From the NCBI GenBank assembly GCA_964006375.1, contig OZ023265.1, forward strand, positions 148,720,393 to 148,784,392: 64,000 bases of DNA. The letters run 5' to 3'. Numbering within the stretch: the stretch's first letter is position 1; each line of letters opens with the position of its first letter. This DNA is from Tillus elongatus. Its lineage: Eukaryota > Arthropoda > Insecta > Coleoptera > Cleridae. The translations under genes were made by a program, and so were the position numbers. The notes beneath the pieces are model-generated. The model was not told where the DNA came from. It saw only the letters and a list, made by a program, of their open reading frames with translations, and did not search any database. Below are positions 32,430 through 45,094 of this stretch, piece by piece.

Positions 32430-33480
32430 GGGTTGATTCAGAAGCTTAAAAGTGAACGGCGTTGACGCGTGTGACATGTCACGCTTATTAAATACACGCG
32501 ACATGTTACAAAGGATTCAAAATATACAAGAAAAAGTTCTACACTGGCTTGCATATTGGCAAGAAGTCGGTGTATGGCAGCTTAAAAAATAACAATTGTA
32601 TTTACTTGGTTAATTCATTTTTGTTTATTTTTGGTAACAATCAAATCTACGATTTCGTGCACCCAATTGTCAGTTACTCGAAAAATGTCTCATGTAAGAT
32701 TGTAGCATTTGTGTACTGTGGCTTGGAATATTTCTATTTCAAATAAGGTGGTGACGTCATTACTATAAAACAAATGATGGTGCAAAATTGACCTCCATGC
32801 AGAAATGTGTATTTTTACCGGTGAATCCGCAGACAACCTCCCGAACAGTTTTAGACAAAGACGACCGATGATAGATAAAGTTTGGTATCTTACATCCATG
32901 CAGACACTATTCTTACTTTTTGTTATCTCGTCTTTGCCGAGTTATTTACATTTAAGGTTTTTTACACATTACATACCTTTTCAACACCTTTCCAGTATGG
33001 TTCTGTTCCGCGAGACCATCTTCCCCTCCTATACATGAACATTTAACGTAAACGTAACAATGGCTGGAATATTCCAGACCCGGCAGTTCTTCTTCTTTGC
33101 ACTACTGGCTTGTACCTTCTATTACCAGATTTCTTTTAGGATGTATATCGCTGCCATCAAGTTCTTAATTATTCATGTGTTCCGAGACCTTCTTTCTTAA
33201 ATTGTGCACTGTTCACCTTGTTTTCTAATTATGACCATTCCATCTAGTGTTGCAATGGTATTTATGTTTCGCGTTTTAATGTTCCGTGACATATTATTTG
33301 TTTTTTTATTGTAGTGAGGAAAATGAGAGGTTGTAGGTTAGCCAAGGACTGGACCTAGCTTATTTTTTAAATTTCGATCGTTTGGGAGTTTTTGCTATGA
33401 TATGTTCTTTTTTAGCTGTACAAAATAGGATATTTATATTTTGTAACATGGGTTTTTCTTCCACTCGCGTTTAACTTAGG
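32430..33480. other. Non-coding stretch
   Basis: No protein family recognised. It holds a GTGACATGTCAC palindrome near 32471 and the third TGACGTCA at 32752. Confidence 0.4.
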
Positions 33481-33484
33481 AAAA

Positions 33485-33845
33485 AGTGGGGGGGGGGGTC
33501 TTCTTCATCGTGGGGGTTTTCCTTCGCCTCTCGCATGTTTACAACCCTCGTTGCATAACCCACAAGACGAATTTCCTGTAAGCAACCGTCAAAAAAGTTA
33601 CGGGACCTGTGGCGAATAGGGGTGCTGTGCGGGGTAGGTAGGGTTTAAGGGAGGTATGGTTTCAAAATGTGAAAACGGCAGCTTTTTGATGTCCGATTAA
33701 GCTGTTTTCTTCGCATTTTCGGCTATTATTTTCTTTTTCTTTTCTACCCCGCCCAGCACCCCTATTCACTTCTGGTCCCGTAACTTCCTGAGGGGTGTTA
33801 GCAAGACATTTTTGTGCATCCAAGGGGAGGGTTCTAGTAATGTAA
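33485..33845. mobile_element. GC-rich palindromic MITE, copy 2
   Basis: Arms 33545-33640 and 33745-33840 are inverted copies (blocks AAGTTACGGGACC, AATAGGGGTGCTG, GCGGGGTAG). Both match copy 1 at 7930-8275. Confidence 0.75.
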
Positions 33846-33849
33846 GTCC

Positions 33850-34545
33850 TTTTACTCAATTTATCCCATACTTGAAGCGCGTACCGTATGTTACTTTTAT
33901 ATTCTACACAGATTTAATATCAGTCTTGTTTAACTTTCCTTCACATCTTACCCAATATTAATGACTTATTATTACTGTCGTATCCGTAGTTTTTTTTTAA
34001 TCATCTACGTGAAAATAACCTCCCATTTATCTTGTTCTTAAAATATTGTCACTAACGTTATTTTGTGTCTTTCTATATAGGTTTATAGATGCAATAAATT
34101 TGGAAGCAATAGAATTTATTTCGTTAACAACATTTACACCTTTATCGTGTAATTGAATCGCGCGACCTACTGCATGTTATTTATCTTTCCCAGTCTATTT
34201 CGATTGCTCTATTGAGAATAAAAGTGTTACATTGACATAGACATACCCACTTACAAGATATAAATGTTGTTTGTCTGATACTGATCAGACAAACAACTAT
34301 GCAGATCCATTGAAGATTAATATTATTTCAGACAGTCACGTTTTTGAAACACTTCCAGAATCTAGTGAGTAAATTTTGAATTTGTGTATTGGGAAATATG
34401 TATGGATTAGAGCCACACGATTTAGAACCAAAAAAATCAGGACAATAAAACTTGGTTGCTACTATTTGGAGAGGCATGTGCGTACTTATATAAGTTTTTC
34501 CGTCATTTGACTTTACGTTTGTTTGCATCGGATCTAAACTCTAAA
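33850..34545. other. Non-coding stretch with a 14-bp hairpin
   Basis: GTTGTTTGTCTGAT (34266-34279) is perfectly inverted at 34284-34297. No gene recognised. Confidence 0.5.
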
Positions 34546-34548
34546 ACT

Positions 34549-35253
<705 letters not shown>

Positions 35254-35255
35254 AA

Positions 35256-35755
35256 ATTAGTATCCAGTCAATTTAAATTAGGCAATAACTCTGCTTTGTC
35301 CATTTGATGGCATCCGTTACGGGAAATTATCTCGTTTTCATGGTAACATCAGTTGCAGTTAAAATCCAGTTCGTCAAAGTAAATTAGGAATCAATGGCGT
35401 AATTGCATCTCAGTTTTTATTTGTTTTCACATTCTATACACGTTTACTTTAATTACTGTATTTAGCTGGTATTTCAGTAGCTAAAATCCTCAAAATTACA
35501 CACAGTTTCTTTGCTTTTAACTGGTAATAGCTTCATATAACTGTACTAATCATAATTAATAAGCCTTGCCATTAGCATTTTTATTCGGCATTAAAAAATA
35601 AAACAATCTCATACTCATACCAAACATCAGTTACAGGTTACAGCGTCTAACAGGACTAACAGACTTGCGCAATAATATAAAACGTTCGGTTGCCTAGCAA
35701 CAAGATACTACATCTCATATAAGCGATGTTTACGATACGCGGCGATATTAAAAAA
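35256..35755. other. Non-coding stretch
   Basis: Nothing recognised. Confidence 0.4.
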
Positions 35756-36263
<508 letters not shown>

Positions 36264-36499
36264 AAACGCAGTCTCAGTTTCACCTATTTAGGCAAAGTTG
36301 TACAAATTACGCAATAACAATAAAATAAAATACAGAAAGCATAAACAAACTTAAAAAAAATTAAACCGACTTCAAAGTAGGCCCTAAAAAGAGGAAAAAC
36401 TGGGTTACAGCTTTAATTCAAAAGAAAAAAATTATTTAAATGAAATATTATTATATGCGCTCCCTAATTATCTGTTTTCAGTCGATGCCAAGCCAATTA

Positions 36500-38062
36500 A
36501 GTAGTAGGTAGATAGGCTATCGTCATGCCGTTTACGAGGAGGAGGAAATGGGAGAGCCACAGAGCTCTCACTCTATACGGTAGAAACATCCTAATGGCCA
36601 GGGAGGTAAAATATCTCGGGGTGGTATTGGACTCTAAGTTAACCTGGAATGGTCACGTTGAAAAAATACTGCGTAAGGCAATCATGACCCTAGCCGTCAC
36701 TAGGCGGTTACATGGAAAAACGTGGGAACCAAGGCCTAGTATGACCCACTGGCTGTACACACTGGTGTGTTAGCCTAAGGTGGCACAATCCAGTCGCAAA
36801 CAAAAACTAGGCAAGATCCAAAGAATGGCTTGCCTGGGCATCACAGGGACCATGGCTTCAACCCCAACAGCCGCCATGGAGGTGTTGCTGGATCTGTAAT
36901 CCCCCTCCCCTACACTTAGTTATAATGGGGGATGCCAGGCTAGGACTATACAGACTACCCTGCAATGGTAGACTGAAGATCAACCCAGGCTTCAGGGGCC
37001 ACTGCAAAATTCAGGGGATCGTGATGGAGCCCATGCTTGAAATGTGGTCAGACTTCGCGAGCTCGCGAATCTGCAGGGAAAACAATTTTACAGTGAAAAC
37101 CCCGACCGCGAGGCATGACGGGAGGAGACTCCGCGTTTACCACGGGACGCACTCGTCTGGTTCGCGGACGGATCCGGCGGGGAGCGTGGGACGGGGGCAG
37201 GTGTTTATTCAGACCGAGGATAAATCATAGTATTTCCCTCGAAGCCCATGGAACCGTCTTTCAGGCCGAAATATACGCTATCCTGCACTATGTGCGACAG
37301 AACAAGAGGGGGGCTACACCAACAAGCGGATCCTCATAGCCACAGACAGCTAGGCAGCGCTTAAGGCCCTAAGTAGCCCACTTGTTAATTCCAGGCTGGT
37401 AAGTGAATGCCGAGACGAGACGAGCGACCTGGCTGGGCAGAATGAGGTCACCCTCATCTGGGTGCTGGGTCACTCGGGGGTCAAAGGCAATGAAGAAGCT
37501 GACAGTCTCGCGAAGATAGAGTCAGCAGAACCATTTATGGAACCAGAACCGGTCCTGGGCATATCGAAAGACACGGCCAGGGGATCATCAAGTCCTGGGT
37601 CAGGGAACAGCACAGGGCATACCGGGCAGATTGTCCACGGCCCAAACACGGGAAGTCATTAATTGGGCAACCCAGTGCAAAGCGAGCTGTGGAGCTGCTA
37701 AATCTTAGCAGTGGACAGCTCAGAAACATAACAGGACTCTTAACGGGACACATGGCTGTCAATAAACACCTGCATAAAATGGGGCGGTTCGAGGGGGACC
37801 TGGCATGCAGACTCTGCGGCGAGGGGGAGGAATCAGTCTAGCACATCTTGTGCGAGTGTAAAGCTATGGACCGCATAAGGCAACTGACTGAGACCGGAGA
37901 CAGAGCAATATAAAACTTCACCCCACCAGTTGCTGTGCAGACTAGTTCAAAGCACAGTGATTTTGGAATGGGTGGAGTAGAAAGACTAAGGGCATGCACA
38001 ATAAGCCAAAGGCTGCGGTGCTATCGCGGCGGCAAATACGCGAACGAGCCCTGAGTGAAAAA
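36500..38062 (+). pseudogene. RNase H LINE, 3' half
   Basis: The plus strand reads, in broken frames, the end of the reverse transcriptase (EVKYLGVVLDSKLTWNGHVE near 36610), a linker (QRMACLGITGTMASTPTAAM near 36820), then RNase H (HGTVFQAEIYAILHYVRQN near 37240 and WVLGHSGVKGNEEADSLA near 37460). The C-terminal zinc-knuckle region (CRLCGEGEES then HILCECKAMDR) lies near 37810-37870. The tail 37980-38062 ends in a short A-run. RNase H after the reverse transcriptase places it among the R1/I-type LINEs. Stops and frameshifts kill it. Confidence 0.9.
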
Positions 38063-38064
38063 AA

Positions 38065-38605
38065 CGGTAGATATGCTAGGTCCACTCCCGCCACATCGCA
38101 AGTTTCTCCGCGCACGCGACATAATCCGCGTGAGGGTGGGTTGGTGTTTGATCATTAACAACATATTTTGGCATTTTATTATAATTATAATCAGTTATTA
38201 ATTAAGCTGCTTATATGGATAAGTATTATTGTGTTTCGGGCCTGGCGCGGGCTTCAAACAGATAAATATGTAGCGCTTATAATAATATTTCATTTAAATT
38301 AATTTTTGTCTTTTGAATTAAACCTGTAATCCAGTTATGTTTCGTTTTTTAGTGCCTATTTTGAAGTTTAAGTTTGTTAATTTTTTCATTTTTGGTGAAA
38401 ATATACGTACGTGGTGAGTAGGGTATTAGAAACCTGCTATAATATAATCAAAGTGCCGTATTACAGTAGAACTTTAAGTTACATAGAATATAAGAGGATT
38501 TCCCTTGATTTACCGGGAAACTAGTCGCAAGCTAGTCCCATCTCAGTTCGATCTTTCTACCTAAGATCCGGTATATAAGTTGATGTTATTTTTTAAGTAT
38601 TTAGA
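38065..38605. other. Non-coding stretch
   Basis: Nothing recognised. Confidence 0.4.
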
Positions 38606-38745
38606 ATCTTTAATCCTCTGATGACACTAACTTGGTTAGTGAAACGATCGGCAGGTCGTTTAAAATATGTTGTGGTGATTTGGGTTCTCCAAGTGTACTT
38701 ATCAGTGCTCATCACCGGTTCCAATCTTCACTTAATCAGATCCTG
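38595..38745 (+). ncRNA. Hammerhead-like motif with mutated cleavage triplet
   Basis: CTGATGA (38618-38624), one extra C, stem ACTAAC-TTG-GTTAGT (38626-38640), GAAAC (38641-38645), GATC, then GGC (38650-38652) where GTC is expected. CCT (38615-38617) pairs with AGG (38653-38655) as stem I. The U-to-G change in the cleavage triplet should block cutting. The downstream 90 bp match 25205-25300. Confidence 0.6.
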
Positions 38746-39170
38746 ACTTGGTGAAAATGGGATCACCTCAGGACTATACCCTTTCAAACAAAAAACGATT
38801 TTTAAAAATTAGTTTGGTACCCAAATCATGTTTATATGTTTTGACACTATTTACGACGTTTAAGCGAAAACATTTTTGGAAATTTCTGTCACCGATACCA
38901 TACCACAGATTGACGATGTGGAGGTAATAGCAAAAGATTTTTTTTAAATAAAGGTTACGTAGGTTTGCTGTGAAACATTAAGAAGGATAAAGTAAGTAAG
39001 AGACATTTTTCTTTTAGAATGTCAAAATTGGGGTATGCTGAATTTGGCCGACGACAATCAAACAGGTTCTGGGTAAATCATTAAAATTGTGTAAAGGCAG
39101 AGCATAAGTTCTCAACTTAATTGTGTAATGCACATTGTACCTATAGTCTAATTGAATACATTAATTTACT
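38746..39170. other. Non-coding stretch
   Basis: Nothing recognised. Confidence 0.4.
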
Positions 39171-39173
39171 TTT

Positions 39174-39430
39174 TGAGCCTCGGTGGTCCAGGGGTAAGAA
39201 CGTGTGCCTCAGAACCCAGGCGTACTGGGTTCGATCCCTAAGGTTTCGCTTTCACTTTTAAATCCGTCGGTCCCGTGTCCATGCGATGTTATGCACGTTA
39301 AATATCCCCAACCTTCTTACAGAAAGGTAGGGGTTCGGCAAAATTTCCAGGATATTAAGGTGAAACTGCTCCTTGGCGTCGGTGATTGGTCATAGTCGCG
39401 GAAATAGGCCGACGTTAAGTAAAAAAAGCA
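39174..39430 (+). mobile_element. tRNA-derived SINE
   Basis: GAGCCTCGGTGGTCCAGGGG begins the tRNA-like head (A box), GGTTCGATCCC at about 39228 is the B box. The body (GTAGGGGTTCGGCAAAATTT, GGCGTCGGTGATTGG) is the inverse of the same parts at 11790-11890. It ends in a short A-rich tail at about 39428. Confidence 0.85.
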
Positions 39431-39434
39431 GATT

Positions 39435-40025
39435 TTCTTTTGTGAGTGCAATAAATTTACTGATAAAAATGCGTATAGTTTTTTATCTACTTTTTACAAC
39501 TTTTATTAGCTGTTTAATAACATATTTATAACAGAATTTGTTTAATTAAATTTCGCCAGCATAATGACCTTATTACGTGAAGACTTTTGAGCGTTTTTAA
39601 CGTTTCTAATTTTTTGGGGTAATTATTGTGTCCAATTGTGTGATATTGTTACACGGCTTATTAGTTAAGTCAAAATATATCTGCTGTGTCTTCAAAAAAT
39701 ATTTCTAAATCACGAAAGTAACAACCTGGTAAGATAATATATAATTTTGTTTCATATTTTGACGTAAGATAACCAATTAGTGTAATTTATTAGTACGTAA
39801 TTGATGTAACATTAAGTTCAGAATACGTACGGTACTTAATTCTAGAGAAGCAGATCGAATATCACACGTTGTATAACTTATTTCCTGATCGAACATCGAG
39901 AACATCTATTTGCGCATATCTTCAATAATTACCTTAAAGAGCAACTTGTAATGTAGCTTTTAAATACGTTTCGACATTTGTAAGAAATTCAATTGCTAAA
40001 TCGCAGACGTAGAAGCTTTCTTTGG
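39435..40025. other. Non-coding stretch
   Basis: Nothing recognised. Confidence 0.4.
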
Positions 40026-40032
40026 CTCAACC

Positions 40033-40137
40033 AGTGCTTGTTTTCTTCTTCTCTGCAGCAGATACGCCTTTTACAGCATGTCCTGCCTGACGATGCCGCA
40101 AACGGCGAAATCGGTTAAAGGAAAGAAAACAAGCACT
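40033..40137 (+). ncRNA. Second hammerhead-like fold with long outer stem
   Basis: CTGACGA (40087-40093), one extra T, stem GCCG-CAAA-CGGC (40095-40106) and GAAA (40107-40110). A perfect 15-bp outer stem is formed by AGTGCTTGTTTTCTT (40033-40047) and 40123-40137. The expected cleavage triplet after GAAA is not evident (TCGGTT follows). A deleted relative is at 53985-54040. Confidence 0.5.
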
Positions 40138-40174
40138 TGTGAAGCCAGAAGAAAGTTAGTACGCCTGCATTTAC

Positions 40175-40176
<2 letters not shown>

Positions 40177-40214
<38 letters not shown>

Positions 40215-40216
40215 TA

Positions 40217-40288
<72 letters not shown>
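40177..40288. repeat. (AAT)n microsatellite
   Basis: About 37 near-perfect trinucleotide units with one interruption near 40213. Confidence 0.98.
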
Positions 40289-40289
40289 T

Positions 40290-40900
40290 TTAGTAATTAA
40301 ATAGATCATAGTAATGAAATAGGATAACTCAAATAGATACAAAAAAATTACTTGTTCTAAATTAAAATTTAAGTATGCTGCAACAAAATAAAAACATTTG
40401 GTACAAGAAATTTCCAGATAGCAGATTTAATTTTTAAGGATTTTAATATTTTTAGGACTAATATCTGATTTATTGTAAAGTACGGCGTCTATATTATATA
40501 TAGTACGCACTTCGTTTATACAGTGAGAGCCGAAATGATGTGTTCATTTAAAATAAGCCGCATAGTATAACATTTATCAAAAACATAATACATGTGAACG
40601 AATAAACATGGTAGTCTTACTTCTTAGCTATTGTGTGCGCTAATTGCGCGCCTCCCTTATTCATGCACCCTTCCAAGTGACATACAAAATCTGTCATAAC
40701 TCGTTCAAGCTTATTTTAGAAATTGGCTTCAATTTCTTCCTTGGAGATTCCTTTTAGGCTCCTCTACATCTCTAGCCTTGCTCCTGAACACTTTGCTCTC
40801 CAAGAACACCAAAGGAAGATTGCAGAAATGTCAGACCTCGCGAGCCAATGCAGATCACCGTTTTGAGAAATAAGTATGTTGGGAAATACCTCTAGCAAGA
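40290..40900. other. Non-coding stretch
   Basis: Nothing recognised. Confidence 0.4.
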
Positions 40901-41705
40901 TCTTCATATTGTATCTTACAGACCTCTATAATTAACATATATGATTTTTTCTTGTATTCTGTATAATAACGGATATATTGAGCTTTACCGTAGAAATGCG
41001 TCACTCTGTATATATGTAAAGAGTTAAAAACCGAAACTAATGATTAATAAGGATTGTAGGAAGCCTAGTTCACGCTCACTTGAAAAAATCTTTTTAAAAT
41101 TTAATAGTGGCAGTCTCCTCATATGAGAATTTTTTCTAGGGAAATTCGCTAAAAATTATAGACCATTAAACGATAAACTCTATAACTAAAACTATTGCCA
41201 AATCATCAGAGAAAGGGTCTATTTGAAATGAATTTTCTGGGTATATTTTAGTAAAATGAAGCCCAGACTTAAGGGTTTGTAAAACACTCTACTGGCTACA
41301 TTGTTTCTAGGTAATCTGTATTGGTTACAGGTTCTTTGCTTAAATGTTGCCAATTTTGACGTTTCAAGTCGCGGCATTGACGTTTTAGGAAGAAAATGTC
41401 AGTTTTTTTAAATGCCTATAACTTTTTTGTCTTTTAACTTGTAGATCTAATTTCGCACATGGTTCAGCTTCTATAGTGTAAACTCGTCTACCAAATTTGG
41501 TTGCCATAACTATGTAATTTCCAGAGATTTAAAAATTTTTCAAAAGAAAATACATTTTTCGGGAAACACTGGGCAGATTTTCCTGGCTAACGAATCCATC
41601 CAAGCGGCTTGAAGGTACTCACCAAATTATAGCAAAATCGGCCTATATTTTTTGAGTTATCGGTGTGATACACACACACACACACAAATAAATAAATTTA
41701 TATAC

Positions 41706-41775
<70 letters not shown>
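40900..41775 (+). repeat. Tail and interior of the long microsatellite-bearing family
   Basis: 40900-41154 resembles the 3' tail (TTCACGCTCACTTG, ending AAATTCGCTAA). From 41155 the interior of a second copy follows (AGAGAAAGGGTCTATTTGAA, CTGGCTAACGAATCCATCCA) up to (CA)n at 41671-41686 and (TA)n at 41712-41772, where it stops. Confidence 0.7.
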
Positions 41776-41778
<3 letters not shown>

Positions 41779-42165
41779 GAAATAAATAAATAATAAATAA
41801 TAATAAAATATAGAAAGTTCATTGACAAGCAAGGAAACGATAAGATGTGTTTAGACACAAAAATATTCCTACAAAGTTTCGCAATATTTAATGCCAAACA
41901 TAAAGTGGATTCTTTTTTGCACGACAAAACATGGTCTGTAGATACAAAATACCCTAGCAGATAATAACCTACCTAAGTATCGATTAAAATTTAAATGATA
42001 TATCTTAATAGTTTTTAAATCGAAAATCTAACAGAAGCGCTTAGTTAGTAAAACATGCACCAGTACATTGGCAACAAACAAATTTATATGGCCCTTCCAA
42101 TATAATGTTAAATCTAAATAAATACCAAGAAGCTTAAATTTGTCGACCTGCTGCACTGAGAAGAA

Positions 42166-42660
42166 AAATCTGGACGGCAGCAAGTGCGTTATGTAAGTGA
42201 ATTCTCTTAAAATGTTTTTAAGAGCAAATGTCTTTAATGCAAGCAGGCACCAATTTGGTTACCGGTATAACCTAACCTATATAGTAGAAACAATGTACCA
42301 TATATAATCAAAATAATTTCTTGTTTGAGATGTACCAAAAAATTTCCGAAGATTAACAAAAAATGTTTCTCAGAGAACTGGTTTCCTAGCCAGCGAACCT
42401 TAGGTTAATAGCAAATTGTGTTTTCCTTACAAAGATAAATTAGCCGCCATCTTATAGACCGTTAACCCATAAACTTAACTAAAACTACTGCCAAAGCGTT
42501 CGAGAAAGTGTCTATTTGAAATGAATTTTCTGGAAACATTTTAGTAAAATGAAGGATGACGGTTGAAGCTGAAACTTAAGAATTTGTAGAACACTCTTCT
42601 TGCGACACTTTCTTTACATAAACTGTATTCGTTTCAGGTTCTTTGCCTTTTCTTTCTGTT
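42166..42660 (+). repeat. Partial copy of the ACGCAGCAAGTGCGT family
   Basis: Start motif at 42169, then the AAGCAGGCACCAATTTGGTT block and, from 42440, the block shared with 10550-10740. Confidence 0.7.
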
Positions 42661-42714
42661 CTTTCTTCTTATTTTACATAAAAGTTATTGTTTTTAGCGA
42701 ATTTTTCGTAAAAC

Positions 42715-43465
42715 GAACTACTCCGCCGCTTCCAAAATCACTGTGCCTTCAACTAATCTGCACAGCGATTGGTAAGGTGAAGTTTTATATTGCTCTGTCT
42801 CCGGTCTAGACTGACCGTAAATCAGTTGTCTTTTGCGGTCCAGAGCTTTACACTCGCACAAGATGTGCTGGGCTGATCCCTCCCTCTCGCCACAGAGTCT
42901 GCATGCGAGGTCCCCCTCGAACCGCCCAATTTTATGCAGGTGTTTCTTGACGGCCATGTGTCCCTGTTATGTTTCTGAGCTGTCCTCTGCTAAGATTTAA
43001 GCTCCACAGCTCTCTTTGAACCGGGTTCGTCAATTACTGACTCTCCATGTCTGAGCCCTGGACAGTCTGCCCAGTACACGTTGTGTTCGTTTCTGACCCA
43101 GAGCTTAATGTCTCCCCTGGCAGTGCTCTTTGTCACGCTCAGAACCATTTCTGGTCCCATAAATGGTTCTGCTGACCCTCTGTTCGCGAGACTGTCAGCT
43201 TCTTCATTGCCTTTGACCCCCGAGTGACCCGGCACCCAGATGAGGGTGACATCATTCTGACCTGCCAGGTCGCTCGTCTTGTCTCGGCACTCACTTACCA
43301 GCCAGGAGTTTACCCGTGCGATACTCAGGACCTTAAGGGCTGCCTGGCTGTCTGTGGCTATGAGGATCCGCTTGTTGGTGTAGCCCCTCGTTTTGTTTTT
43401 CCGCACACAGTGCAGGATGGCGTACATTTCGGCCTGAAAGACCGTTGGCAGGTATCTTCCTTTTA
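42715..43465 (-). pseudogene. RNase H LINE fragment
   Basis: The minus-strand frame 43478-42990 holds VFQAEMYAILHCVRKN, LIATDSQAALKVLS and LIWVPGHSGVKGNEEADSLA, the RNase H domain with its acidic residues. The next frame, 42957-42718, holds the zinc-knuckle CRLCGEREGSAQHILCECKA. It is about 80 percent like 37235-37975 by eye. Truncated at both ends: the 3' UTR tail is absent and the 5' side joins a short-repeat interior at about 43465. Confidence 0.9.
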
Positions 43466-43690
43466 TACGTGGCTTCAATAAGTTAATTAGCCAGAAAAAT
43501 GAGACCAGTCTTTTTAGGGAAAATCTTTATATTATAAAAACTAAACTGCACAGGGAAATTTAGATGCCTAAGTTGAAAGAAAAAGTTATGAGCATTTGAT
43601 TTTAAAAAAATGGTGCCACTGGAGGTCACAAGAGGGCAGAAGATGTTTGTGTGATAAAGAAAATCTACTAAATATTATTTTTAATATATT
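43466..43690 (-). repeat. Reversed short-repeat interior between two LINE fragments
   Basis: Matches 22545-22810 and 11600-11740 (AATTAGCCAGAAAAATG, GGTGCCACTGGAGGTCA). Confidence 0.6.
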
Positions 43691-43692
43691 TT

Positions 43693-43716
43693 GACCTGAC
43701 CTGACCTGACCTGACC
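43693..43716. repeat. (CCTGA)n short tandem repeat
   Basis: Four to five units of CTGAC/CCTGA at the 5' junction of the following LINE fragment. Confidence 0.85.
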
Positions 43717-45090
43717 TTGAAACTTAATCCTCGGATCCTTCATTAGATCTACACTGCGATCGTCAGGCCGAGAATCCTCTATGGGGCGTTGGTCTGGTGG
43801 TGTGGTGTGAACCAAACTACCAGCAGGAAGCTGGCCAAACTCCAAAGGCTGGCCATCCTGGGTATCACAGGCGCTATCAGCCGCGCTAGAGGTCCTGTTG
43901 ATGCTGCCACCGCTTCCCATCTGTATTAGAAGGGAGGCTATGGCGTCGCATCTTAGAATGCAGGACTCAGGAAACTGGTGCGGAGAGGAAGCAGTAATAG
44001 GGCATGCATGGGTCGCCAAGGAGGTGGAAGAGAAAATTCCGATTTCCACCATAAAGGTGCGGGATGCCGAGGACGATATTAGGTTGACTAGGCCATACAC
44101 CCTCAGGATCCCCAGTAGGGAGGAAAAATGAGGTTGCATTCCAGCCCGCAAGCCTGGTCTGTTTCACCGACGGATCGCGGCTGGAGGACCAATAATACTC
44201 CGGGGCAGGAATATGCATCGAGGGCCTGGGGGTGCGCGAGAGCTATGCTCTTGGCGCATATACCACGGCATTCGAAACAGAGGTGTACGCTATCCTGTCT
44301 GTGGCCAATAGACAGGACGTGAAGAGGAGTCCCGAGAAATGTGTGTACATCTGCTCGGATAGCCAGGCGGTCCTCCGGGCAGTCTGCGCGGCCAGAATCA
44401 GGTCAACACTGGTTCAGGAGTGCGCTGACGCCCTCGGAGGACTAGCCAGGACGAAGGAGGTGCAACTGGTGTGGGTTCCGGGACACTGTAACGAGCGGGG
44501 AATGAGGTGGCGAATAATCTCGCAAGACTCGGTTCCCGGCGGCCGTTCTGTGGCCCGGACCCTGCGATAGGCATAAGTAGGAAGACAGTCTCTGTCGCTT
44601 TAGACATGTGGACCGAGAAAGCAATGGAGAGGCACTGGGGGTCGGTTGGTGGCTGCAGGCAGGCGAGGGACTTCGTGGAGGGGCCGGACAGAGATAAAGC
44701 TGTCTGGCTACTCGGAAGGAGTCGACCTACGCTTCGCCGCATCCTTAGGGTGCTGACAGGCCACTGCGCCCTTAGAAGACACCTCACATTGATGGGCGTA
44801 GAGAGGGGTCCCATTTGCCAGGAATTCGGCGAGGATGAACAAACGTCCTACCACTACCTCTGTGAATGCGAGGCTTTTGGGAGTCTTCGAGCAGAATTGT
44901 TCGGATCGAGGACTCCGCAGAGGAATCAGGTAAGTACAGTCCAATTGAAGACCGTCACGGCCTTCATCTCGAGGTCGAGGCGATTTGGCGACGGAACGGA
45001 GGAAGAGTAGAGCATGGTTGCTGAGTTGCTGGGGTTGGCAAAAAGGGCCCATTGTGGCCTACTTGCTTGGCGCTGGCCTCCCCACCACTG
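43716..45090 (+). pseudogene. RNase H LINE, 3' half, second family
   Basis: The plus strand reads IYTAIVRPRILYGALVWWCG then RLAILGITGAIS (43745-43885), PPLPICIRREAMASHL, and RNase H at 44250-44500: FETEVYAILSVANRQ, YICSDSQAVLRAV and VQLVWVPGHCNERG. A frameshift near 44505 leads into the frame 44507-45010, which runs through NNLARLGSRRPFCGPD and ends with a zinc-knuckle-like CQEFGEDEQTSYHYLCECEA. It differs clearly from the copies at 36500 and 42715, and 17029-17735 belongs with it. Dead, with a few frameshifts only. Confidence 0.9.
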
Positions 45091-45094
45091 CTAC

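Noticed and set aside
36330..36400. AAACCGACTTCAAAG segment as a LINE 3' end
   Set aside because: A similar word is common in insect LINE tails as I recall, but no adjoining coding part is visible here.
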